NCBI GenBank assembly: GCA_051646185.1
Contig: JBOFCS010000242.1
Span: forward strand, 1 to 12,670
DNA length: 12,670 bases
From: JBOFCS01 sp051646185
GTDB lineage: Bacteria > Actinomycetota > Actinomycetes > Mycobacteriales > Mycobacteriaceae
Reading direction: 5' to 3'
The notes under the pieces are model-generated. The model saw only the letters and a list, made by a program, of their open reading frames with translations. It had not been told where the DNA came from and did not search any database. This document shows positions 6,801 through 12,670 of the stretch, piece by piece. Position numbers and translations under genes: made by a program. Every line of letters starts with the position of its first letter. Within the stretch, counting starts at the first letter, position 1.

Positions 6801-9800
6801 TTGCCCACCATACTGGTCCGGAAAGAAGAAGCCAGATGGCGCCCAAGGCACCCTTAATGCTATTTCCAACAAAGAAACCTATCCATATCAAGAAGGCTGT
6901 TATAGCCGCAAATGCAACTGTAAGGATAAGGACGTTCCCCAAAAGCTCAACCACAAAGAGCAGCAAGGCTTGCCCAATTCCCAGTATTACGGCAACGATT
7001 GATAATGCAGCAACAATAAGGAAAATGACCACAGTAGCAGCAAGGATAAGTCCGCTTACGGCTGCGATCGCAAGACCTAGGAGTACTGCTGCCACTGCAA
7101 TAACAAGCAGAATGGCCCCAATGATAGGGAGAATAATTGTAGGCAAGGTGATAACAGTCAGCACTAACAGTATGACTGCAGCAATCGCGCCGATGAGCGC
7201 AAGCCCCAAACCAATCACTACCCCGATCAGTGCAGGGATTCCCACAATGCTGGCGGCAATAGCGGCAACAATGTCGACCAGCAGTGCAACAAATGCTACA
7301 ACGACTGCGATGATAAATGACGGGATATTGACAACCACAAAGAACACTTCGTCAACAACAACCGACCAGAAGGACATAAGAGCCCACGGAATTAGTGCGG
7401 CAAGGGTCACGACAGTAATGACAACGTCAAATCCCACCCAGACCAGTGAAGTAAATATAAAGATCGCCAATAATACCACCCCAACGATGGCAAATGGTAT
7501 CGCTGGAATAGACAGCACCGCAAAGAGAAGAGTGGCAGCTAAGGCGATCACGGTAATGACTGCGGCCACCGCAACTCCGGCGATCAGCAGTGGAACCGCG
7601 ATGATGAATCCAATAGCAGCCAAAACCGCAATGATAGTGAAAATTACAGCGGCTATCGCACCAATCACAAAGGGAATGGCACTGGCAAGCCCGCCCAGTA
7701 AGCTAATCGCCGTACCAACCAGAGCAATAATCACAGCGACAGCAACGATGACCGCCAGCACTGCGAGTATCGCAAAGAAAGCAGCTGCGATAAGGGCAAT
7801 AAGGGGTATTATTCCAAACAAGAGTGCCAAAACAAGAATAATTACGGGGATAGCTATAAGCACTACCCCCAGGGCGATTCCGGCAATTGCGACACCAAAT
7901 CCGATCACCGCAATTACCGCAGCCACTAGAGCTAAGAGTAGCAACGGAACGGTGCCTAGGACCAAAATAAATGGAGTCAACAATACCGCAAGACCAAGTA
8001 GTCCAATAATAATCAGCGATAGAACGCTCACGATAAAGAAGAAAGCACCAGCGCCGATAACGAAGAGCTCAATTTCCGCAAGAATGAAGCCAACAAACGG
8101 TATCCACCATACAACGATGGTAGGAACTGCAATGAAGGCAGCTAGGAACCAGAAGAACAGGTTAAGGATAAAAGCAACAATAATTACCACAACAAGAACA
8201 ATGGCAATTATTGGGCTGAGCAAAGCAAGAAGTGGAATGACTAGCGCAATGACGACTAATACGATTGCAGCTAATGCAGCCAAGATACCAACAATTCCGC
8301 CAATAAGGATGAGAGCCAATGGGATAAGTCCCAGCAGAACTATCGCTAGTAGTGCCAACCCGGCCACAATCAGTACGGGTATCCCCAGAAGCAGTGCTGC
8401 TGCGAGGGAACCCAGAGCCAAAGCCCCCAGGATAACGACAGCGATAACCCCAATGGCGGCAACGATCAAGGCCAATGGAACAGCAATGATCAACGCAATA
8501 ATGGTGGCAATCAAGTTTAATGGCAAAAAGAGTGTATTAAGAATAGCCGGGATAAGCAGTATCAGTGCGGCAAGTCCTGACCCAATAAGTAGCACAGCAA
8601 GCACAACAACTGTGGCAATAACAGCAAGGGGCAGTGCTATCAAAAGCCCGATTGCCAAAATGCCAAGGCCAACGATAATTCCCCCCACCACCGGAATACC
8701 AATACCAAGGACAGCAATGGCTGCGGTGATAACTCCAGCCACAATTGCCGCTAGACCCAGTACTAATCCTACTGTTAAATCAGCATTTTGGGTTAAACCT
8801 TGATCTGCCAAATCGCTAAAGAAGTTTGTCATCATCTGCGGTAATGATGCAAAGTTTAAGCTGCCGTCTGAGGCAAAAAAATCAGCTAGCGGCGCTAGTA
8901 GTGAACCTGGTGCAGTTAGTGCTGAGAAGAAGTTTCCAAAGGGTGAATCTGCTGATAAGCCTTCCTTGAGTACTGCGGCCCATGGAATCTCTGCTCCATT
9001 AGCCGAACCAAAACTTTCCACAAATCTGCTAAGGACATTGCTGTCCACCAATGATGAAAAATTAAATTCTCCAGATGAATTAGCGGTAAACAGACTTTGT
9101 ATTCCCATGAAGCCGGTAACAATTTTTTCGGCTTCAACAGCAGCTTCATCCGCTGGCTTGGACAGCGAAAATGCTGCGGTGAAACCTGCTCGAAGTAAAT
9201 TTTCCGGTGACAATGCCGACTGAATTGCCTGTGCACCTTCAGTTGAAGGCTCCGGGATACTTGGTTTGAATGGCATTAATAATTCACGAATTTTGCCATC
9301 TAAAGCAACCGGAGGGGTATCATCTTCACGTCTGCGCGAAGCACCTGCCAATTCGGTTGCTTGGGCCGCAAAATTTATCAATGTGCCTAAAGCATTAGCA
9401 GGAGAATTAGATTCATCACTAGCAAAACTCGGCAATAGCGCGCTAGGCAACGCAGCTAGGGCCGACTGAAAAGACTCCACCTTGGCTGCATTATCGGAAA
9501 TATTTTCACTCAAAGGAACATCAAAATCTACGGCCCTGCTTGCCACGGAAGATTCCTCCGCTTTAGCTGTGGTCTGATTTTCAAGCCTCTGCTCAGGTGA
9601 GCCTAAGGGTGTGAAGGATCCTCGCCTTACAACGCGCTCCCGGCTGACTTCTGGAACTTCTGGAACTGCTCGTTGCCCTGCAGGAACTTCAACTAGCCCA
9701 CCTAGTGGTGAGTTTCGTATTGCTTCCTGTGTCGCTACCGAAAATCCAGCTACAGCTTCGTCAATAGCCTTTTGAGCTTCGGTAATTGGCGAATTTGTCG

Positions 9801-9966
9801 CGCAGGGATCTATAGCGGGATCTTTACACGGATCAGTTTGGATGACATCCTGACCGGGGGTCTCAGCAGAGGCGTTTGCTGCACCTGCAAATGCCATCGT
9901 TGCTGCAGAAGCAACTGATGCGGAAACCTTTAAACCTCTGCGGTTTTTCTTCCGACGGTGTTTCAT
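3874..9966 (-). CDS. Giant 2030-residue exported/polytopic protein with a nearly uncharged 1140-residue hydrophobic core and C-terminal repeats
   Basis: I recognise no family. Order: a very basic n-region (KHRRKKNRRGLK, 2-13), a hydrophobic stretch and a likely signal peptidase site ASA|E after residue 34. A polar domain follows (35-396) with two cysteines (47, 55) and RRRE at 211-214. The core (397-1535) is built almost wholly of L, I, V, A, G, F and P, with only about 14 Asp/Glu/Lys/Arg. Residues 397-630, 634-846 and 1039-1268 contain none. Pro-Leu steps (446, 482, 497, 549, 578, 674, 721, 792) break the core into helix-length pieces, so up to several dozen membrane segments are possible. 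WP[DE]PIG[KR]AIF occurs twice (1267, 1324). Leu/Ser-rich repeats occupy 1536-1894, then a polar tail follows (about 1915-2030). The start is ATG 9966 behind AAGGA with 9 nt spacing. It is second in a four-gene run. It may be structural in the cell envelope; this is speculation. The reading frame is certain, the function unknown. Confidence 0.9.
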   Translation of the reverse strand: MKHRRKKNRRGLKVSASVASAATMAFAGAANASAETPGQDVIQTDPCKDPAIDPCATNSPITEAQKAIDEAVAGFSVATQEAIRNSPLGGLVEVPAGQRAVPEVPEVSRERVVRRGSFTPLGSPEQRLENQTTAKAEESSVASRAVDFDVPLSENISDNAAKVESFQSALAALPSALLPSFASDESNSPANALGTLINFAAQATELAGASRRREDDTPPVALDGKIRELLMPFKPSIPEPSTEGAQAIQSALSPENLLRAGFTAAFSLSKPADEAAVEAEKIVTGFMGIQSLFTANSSGEFNFSSLVDSNVLSRFVESFGSANGAEIPWAAVLKEGLSADSPFGNFFSALTAPGSLLAPLADFFASDGSLNFASLPQMMTNFFSDLADQGLTQNADLTVGLVLGLAAIVAGVITAAIAVLGIGIPVVGGIIVGLGILAIGLLIALPLAVIATVVVLAVLLIGSGLAALILLIPAILNTLFLPLNLIATIIALIIAVPLALIVAAIGVIAVVILGALALGSLAAALLLGIPVLIVAGLALLAIVLLGLIPLALILIGGIVGILAALAAIVLVVIALVIPLLALLSPIIAIVLVVVIIVAFILNLFFWFLAAFIAVPTIVVWWIPFVGFILAEIELFVIGAGAFFFIVSVLSLIIIGLLGLAVLLTPFILVLGTVPLLLLALVAAVIAVIGFGVAIAGIALGVVLIAIPVIILVLALLFGIIPLIALIAAAFFAILAVLAVIVAVAVIIALVGTAISLLGGLASAIPFVIGAIAAVIFTIIAVLAAIGFIIAVPLLIAGVAVAAVITVIALAATLLFAVLSIPAIPFAIVGVVLLAIFIFTSLVWVGFDVVITVVTLAALIPWALMSFWSVVVDEVFFVVVNIPSFIIAVVVAFVALLVDIVAAIAASIVGIPALIGVVIGLGLALIGAIAAVILLVLTVITLPTIILPIIGAILLVIAVAAVLLGLAIAAVSGLILAATVVIFLIVAALSIVAVILGIGQALLLFVVELLGNVLILTVAFAAITAFLIWIGFFVGNSIKGALGAIWLLLSGPVWWAIGLPSLIIAAILALPLLLSLAALAIGVVLLVLLAVPLLILPVILGAVAILSAIAAVLSLIAGVGIALVMTFALPLLLLAAVVFVGTLLLALPIAAVVTIGVILLTVGLALLAGLLIAALALLALPFIVAGIAITLSLAQQAITWIVNCLLFLLALVTSPITVPLSLLAGLLGVLAHVLLPLILGGIPLLLGALVVALPFIGAAIAALLTLLWPDPIGKAIFGLIGLALLALGFVGLSLLVGAALLILPWLFGIGSLIGSVLLGLASLLWPEPIGRAIFSWLSQLFWSAGWSQLAAGLTSPIAAIQGLLATAAFGVAALVTAGLALIGLVALTGFALAAIFGLLSLIPPLGIIFLPLAILSLAIGLGALALLVPALVVGLPLLLAALLGGLGLGLGALSLVSTDPVVRTLSGIGALLLTALAGLLVGLTIGLIPLGLAVLVLAAALFIPLLALGALLLSAIPVGIPLLLLAGLLLLSLGPAGLSGLANLANQLGFPGIADLLNGLATGLAGLASSLAQSFTGLAELANNLGLPWLGDFLTSLSSGLGSFATGGLDIANTLTGGLTGLSDLANSLGFTDLGTLLSNLAASSSAPGGLISGLSDLANSLGLTDLGTVLSDLSASFTSPGGLLGGLSDLANSFGLTDLANILSTLSGAASADTTTGSGATGTAEALNNWLSTLSNFANDPAGFVNSLSDLANSLGLTDLGSALSGLSDVLTGQSGSSGSASEGAQGLNDVVSSLLNVANDPAGFVNSLSDLANSVGLSDLGNALSGLSDVLTGQGGANGGAAEAGQGLNDAISSLLNVANDPAGFVSSLSDLASSLGFPDIASTLANLAEGLANGTLTPVQILIGLIGLAVGPLDLAAAISPIRAGVDAGNGSISGGFGAAPAGSQILDSIPDNPDIEQLLNALVEALSSDNPAAAFGISPNFDISQALTQNQKVAKSSSTVTRPVSLLLDNPARVDRTTEMDLYTLTL
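4285..4752 (-). repeat. 183-bp (61-residue) tandem duplication, two full copies and one partial
   Basis: NDPAGFV begins at residues 1739, 1800 and 1861, exactly 61 residues apart. At DNA level the plus-strand string aggatcattgg recurs at 4378, 4561 and 4744, exactly 183 bp apart. Copies keep long identical blocks (for example around 4465-4500 and 4648-4683), which marks a recent duplication compared with the older repeats at 4870-5360. Sequence differences concentrate in the Gly/Ser linker. Confidence 0.9.
4285..5361 (-). repeat. Eight degenerate Leu/Ser-rich protein repeats in the giant gene
   Basis: Residues 1536-1894 contain eight units built on the pattern [GS]LSDLANSLG[LF]xDLGxxLSxLS. 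They start near residues 1536, 1576, 1620, 1653, 1686, 1747, 1808 and 1869. Units 3-7 are the most alike (GLSDLANSLGLTDLGTVLSD is unit 4); units 1, 2 and 8 are diverged (for example LANQLGFPGIADLL). Spacing changes from about 33 residues in the middle to 61 residues at the end because of inserted Gly/Ser linkers. The pattern suits short amphipathic helices. It could be a solvent-exposed stalk or an oligomerisation segment; this is inference. Confidence 0.85.
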
Positions 9967-10018
9967 GTGTCTAAGTCCTTAAATTAACTGAGTTCCAGGA
10001 AAAGAGCGATGGCGTGAG

Positions 10019-10402
10019 TTAGAACGGAAGCCTAGGAAATAATTGTGGTCCGTCATACGGACCCACCTCACCCCAATTTGGGTCACAAGCAGCCACCGAA
10101 GACCCGCCTGCGGTACTGATATTCTCCCCGATATGCGTATGGACAATCCCAAAAATATCGATGCACCGGATAAATGCGTGTTGAATTGATCCATCTCCGC
10201 CACTGCAATTCAAAACAATTGCATTTTCAATACCTAAATCAAAAGTACAACCCTGCGGAGCATCTCCAGCGTTTGGTAGTACATCAGTTTTTTCTTCACC
10301 AGCGAAAGCAGAGGGCACAAATATAACTGCGCACAGGCTTGCAATTATAAATCCAAAACCTATCAGTTTTTTCACTATTCCAACCTCAGTTGAACGCATC
10401 AT
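10019..10402 (-). CDS. Small secreted four-cysteine protein, first gene of the giant-protein operon
   Basis: I recognise no family. The 127-residue precursor carries a signal peptide (KKLIGFGFII and onward) with a likely cleavage SAFA|G after residue 34, leaving about 93 residues. The mature part has cysteines at 52, 66, 80 and 106, enough for two disulfides, and a Pro-rich end (GPYDGPQLFPRLPF). It is probably a small folded extracytoplasmic domain. The ATG at 10402 has AAGGAA (10416-10411) 8 nt ahead. A second start, the GTG at 10375, would give MKKLIGFG and has GAGG 8 nt ahead, so either is possible. It lies 52 nt upstream of the giant gene on the same strand, so it is probably coexpressed and exported to the same compartment as the giant protein's N-terminal domain, which also contains a cysteine pair. 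Confidence 0.8.
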   Translation of the reverse strand: MMRSTEVGIVKKLIGFGFIIASLCAVIFVPSAFAGEEKTDVLPNAGDAPQGCTFDLGIENAIVLNCSGGDGSIQHAFIRCIDIFGIVHTHIGENISTAGGSSVAACDPNWGEVGPYDGPQLFPRLPF

Positions 10403-10983
10403 TATGTCTTTTCCTTAAAACAAAGTGCAGCTACGCACATCCGATGATCTACTGGCGTAGACGCTAGCATTCAGCAAAGGTACTGACAATCCGAAGCTGT
10501 ACATGCGTCCAGTTAGGCGCGGTTAACTCTAGAACTATTATATATGCAAATTTGTATATATATGCAGGTAGAATGGGTTTACAAAACTAGAACTTTCGTC
10601 AATGCTAAATTGATATTTTAAGTACCGTTTAATAGGTTAATTTGCTTTTTAGATACTTTAATGTATTTAACCCAGTCGACTAGTTTAATTTACGATGAAA
10701 AAAGTTTAAAATACAAGAATATTTTATAGGATGTAGAAATTACCTATGCTCCGATAATTAGCTATAGAGACAGTGATTGATATCACTACGAAAATGCACT
10801 TATGCCAGCTCGACTAGATTTATTTACGCTAATTCAAAACGCAAAGTCTTATTTAGCAAACATGAAACACATTCAGAATTAATTTTAATTACTCACTGTT
10901 ATACGCATCATATTTATGCAATTGAGATGGAAAAACCCGGAAAAATAGTTATGGTTATCTGGTCCCAATTAAGGAGTCAATGA
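10403..10983. other. 581-bp AT-rich intergenic region between divergent genes
   Basis: I see no convincing gene. An open frame at 10777-10983 begins with TTG, lacks a ribosome binding site and reads as low-quality sequence. From about 10530 on, the DNA is clearly richer in A and T than the flanking genes. It contains several inverted repeats: a 24-bp near-palindrome at 10539-10562, TAAAATA/TATTTTA arms at 10707-10713 and 10720-10726, and AGTGAT/ATCACT arms at 10772-10777 and 10782-10787. It must hold the promoters of both the leftward operon and the rightward protease gene. Confidence 0.6.
10537..10562 (-). promoter_or_regulatory. Putative -10 box and overlapping palindromic operator of the giant-protein operon
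   Basis: On the minus strand TATAAT lies at 10542-10537. It overlaps a 24-bp near-palindrome at 10539-10562 centred on CAAATTTG (10547-10554), with one mismatched pair (10546/10555). No good -35 hexamer is seen 17 nt upstream. Transcription from here would give a leader of about 130 nt before the start at 10402. The overlap would allow repression by a dimeric regulator, perhaps the TetR protein in this window, but AT-rich palindromes arise easily by chance. Confidence 0.35.
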
Positions 10984-11637
10984 ATGCGTATCTTTGTATC
11001 AATTATTAGTATTATTTCCGGGTTATCCCTGAGCCTACTAGGCCAAGGCTCCGCTGAAGCCGATTCGTTAACTCCCATTGGTGGAGGTTCTGGATTACTC
11101 ATTGGAAACGACCACCTCTGCACCATGACAACAGTCGGCTACGATCGCGACGCACAACTTGTCGGTTTCACTGCTGCTCATTGCGGACGAGTCGGCGATG
11201 CAGTCGCTTCGATTTCAGATTTATTAAGCGGTCCAGTGGGTTTCATCGCTTATGCTAATCCTCTTTTGGACTATGCAGTTATTGCCTTGGACTCCGATAA
11301 AGTACTGCCACTAAGTCAAATAGGTCCAAGTAAAATTTCCACTATAGCTAGCCCCCCTGCTGCCTCAGGAGCAGTATGCAAGCAAGGGCTCATCACCGAC
11401 CATACCTGCGGAACAACTACGGGCACAGATGAATCCGATCGTCTATGGAGTTTAATGTGTGTCATTGATGGAGATTCAGGAGCACCTATTACCGAAGGTG
11501 ATCACCTTGTCGCTATGGTTAATGGTTACCTGGGATTGCCTTGCATCGGCCCAACACAGGGCACAAGCTTTAAAGCTATTACCAATGATCTCAACTACAT
11601 TGGCGGAGTTGGGGCGAACTTTGCACCAATTCCTTAG
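10984..11637 (+). CDS. Secreted trypsin-like (S1 family) serine protease, streptogrisin-like
   Basis: This is an exported endopeptidase of 217 residues. The signal peptide covers residues 1-26 with likely cleavage AEA|D. The catalytic triad is visible: His66 in FTAAHCG, Asp96 in LLDYAVI and Ser165 in DGDSGAP. Six cysteines suit three disulfides: C46-C67 around the catalytic His as in chymotrypsin, and probably C132-C142 and C159-C187. VCKQGLITDHTCGTTTG (131-147) matches the streptogrisin/alpha-lytic protease pattern of bacterial S1 enzymes. Unlike streptogrisins it has no long propeptide, since the mature fold starts within a few residues of the cleavage site. The motif reads GDSGAP rather than GDSGGP; the altered glycine is next to the oxyanion hole but does not remove a catalytic residue. 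The start is fixed by AAGGAG (10971-10976), 7 nt ahead. The substrate is unknown. It diverges from the giant-protein operon. Confidence 0.92.
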   Translation: MRIFVSIISIISGLSLSLLGQGSAEADSLTPIGGGSGLLIGNDHLCTMTTVGYDRDAQLVGFTAAHCGRVGDAVASISDLLSGPVGFIAYANPLLDYAVIALDSDKVLPLSQIGPSKISTIASPPAASGAVCKQGLITDHTCGTTTGTDESDRLWSLMCVIDGDSGAPITEGDHLVAMVNGYLGLPCIGPTQGTSFKAITNDLNYIGGVGANFAPIP

Positions 11638-11906
11638 CGCTAGATAAGTATTCCTAATTTTTATAAACCAAGAAAAATTTGTGCGACACGCTTTTGATTT
11701 GATCCAAAAGCTTTATGAGCACTACTTCTTAAACCCTTGGTAGCATAAATGACTATGCTTGATTAATAAATATCTTTCATAGTCAAGTACAGGTGAATTT
11801 AGGTTACCGCTCAGAGAGCTAAGGCTCGTTGAACATCGCAGTCGTCACTCGCTCTTCCTACCTTCAAAGAGAAGAAAACGAATATCTCCATAATTGGTGG
11901 CTATTT
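11638..11906. other. Gene-free spacer between the protease gene and the CRISPR array
   Basis: I see no gene. The region holds two short hairpins after the protease gene (11690-11711 and 11742-11759) and a longer-spaced 8-bp inverted repeat (TGACTATG 11750-11757, CATAGTCA 11778-11785). From 11786 to the first repeat there is only unremarkable sequence. No degenerate CRISPR repeat was found left of 11907. Because the array is read right to left, this is its trailer side, not its leader. Confidence 0.6.
11690..11711 (+). terminator. Weak hairpin downstream of the protease gene
   Basis: GCTTTTG (11690-11696) pairs with CAAAAGC (11705-11711) around an 8-nt loop, 52 bp after the protease stop. Only a short TTT follows and the stem is AT-rich, so it is a poor intrinsic terminator at best. 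Confidence 0.25.
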
Positions 11907-12670
11907 GATCTGTTCCCCGCATTCGCGGGGAACACGTGCGTGGTCGAAACCGGCTCGCAGAGTTCGGGGGCTTATCCCCGCATTCGCAGGGAACACATGC
12001 CTTCGTAATGGAATCGATTAGTGCCTTGGGGCTCATCCCCGCATTCGCGGGGAACACTCGAATCCCGCTGTTACCTGGGCCATGGGGGCGGGCTCATCCC
12101 CGCATTCGCGGGGAACACGCTGAAAGTGTTATCCATGGTTGTCTCCTACACGGGCTCATCCCCGCATTCGCGGGGAACACCAGCAGACATTTACCAAAAA
12201 GTCATTGGTGAGGGGCTCATCCCCGCATTCGCGGGGAACACTTCACCGTCTACTACCTTTGACGGACACAGTGGGGCTCATCCCCGCATTCGCGGGGAAC
12301 ACAGGCTTAGGCAGTGCCATCAGCACTGTGATTGGGGCTCATCCCCGCATTCGCGGGGAACACACGATTGGCCTCGTGATAAGTGGCACGGCGCGGGGCT
12401 CATCCCCGCATTCGCGGGGAACACCCAGCCTCCGTCGCAGCCTTCACATATTTCAGGGGCTCATCCCCGCATTCGCGGGGAACACATGTTGGGCTAACTG
12501 ATTCTGCTGTGGGTGTGGGGCTCATCCCCGCATTCGCGGGGAACACATCAAAACTTCTTCCCCCAGTCCAACCTCGTCGGGCTCATCCCCGCATTCGCGG
12601 GGAACACCTGTATATGGTTTTACAGCTGGATGTTTCAGGGGGCTCATCCCCGCATTCGCGGGGAACACCA
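11907..12670 (-). CRISPR. Type I-E CRISPR array, 13 repeats and 12 complete spacers, continuing past the right edge
   Basis: The 29-bp repeats start at 11907, 11968, 12029, 12090, 12152, 12213, 12274, 12335, 12396, 12457, 12518, 12579 and 12640. On the plus strand each begins GGGCTCAT, carries the stem CCCCGC-ATTC-GCGGGG and ends GAACAC. Eleven copies are identical. The second has two changes and the first has four, all in its 5' part. Spacers are 32 bp except the fourth (12119-12151, 33 bp). The reverse complement begins GTGTTCCCCGCG and ends GGGGATGAGCCC, which aligns with the E. coli type I-E repeat. crRNA should therefore be read from the minus strand, with the leader and newest spacers beyond 12670 and the oldest at 11907. 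Type I-E arrays supply Cascade/Cas3 interference; no cas gene is in the window. Short open frames across the array are artefacts of the repeats. Confidence 0.98.

Noticed and set aside
5333..6811. Minus-strand open frames of 210 and 220 codons at 5333-5965 and 6149-6811
   Set aside because: They lie in a shifted register of the giant gene, are rich in Ser/Cys/Trp/Arg from the shifted hydrophobic codons, and have no start signals.
4751..8803. A 1350-codon open frame on the plus strand, antisense to the giant gene
   Set aside because: In this register a plus-strand stop needs a minus-strand codon starting TA or CA (Tyr, His, Gln) after a suitable third base. The hydrophobic core has practically none of these, so the frame stays open by composition. 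It ends at the Asp-Gln pair at residues 388-389 of the giant protein. The translation is a low-complexity Ala/Ser/Thr/Ile/Lys string with no domain.
10777..10983. 68-codon open frame directly before the protease gene
   Set aside because: It begins with TTG, has no ribosome binding site, sits in AT-rich intergenic DNA and its sequence resembles no protein type. Its end only coincides with the protease start region.
11845..12501. Several overlapping open frames with repeated PAFAGNT / HSRGT / HPRIRGEH strings
   Set aside because: These are translations of the CRISPR repeats in different frames, not proteins.

Overview
The window looks like chromosomal DNA of a high-G+C Gram-positive actinobacterium, most likely Corynebacterium or a close relative. 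This is an inference from several signs: an EthA-type monooxygenase, a lipoprotein with a classical lipobox, a streptogrisin-like secreted serine protease, strong AAGGAG ribosome binding sites and a type I-E CRISPR repeat. No species can be named from the sequence alone.

Left part (1-2825): the minus-strand ethA-like flavin monooxygenase runs off the left edge. A divergent plus-strand gene encodes a secreted lipoprotein, and it converges on a minus-strand TetR-family repressor.

Centre (2926-10402): a compact minus-strand gene run, read right to left, contains a small secreted four-cysteine protein, a giant 2030-residue protein, a 189-residue Ala/Gly-rich cytosolic protein and a 92-residue protein with a hydrophobic tail. 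Gaps are about 50 nt, so this is probably one operon; the tetR gene 100 nt further on may share the transcript. The giant protein is the standout. It has a signal peptide, a roughly 360-residue polar N-terminal domain, about 1140 residues of almost uncharged Leu/Ile/Val/Ala/Gly sequence, and then a block of Leu/Ser-rich repeats that ends in recent 61-residue tandem duplications. I recognise no family for any of the four proteins. This cassette is the best candidate in the window for an undescribed system.

Right part (10403-12670): a 581-bp AT-rich intergenic region contains a 24-bp near-palindrome overlapping a TATAAT box for the giant operon. It is followed by a plus-strand secreted S1 serine protease. 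After a gene-free gap comes a type I-E CRISPR array of at least 13 repeats. The array is read right to left: its old, degenerate end is in the window, and its leader and presumably its cas genes lie beyond the right edge.
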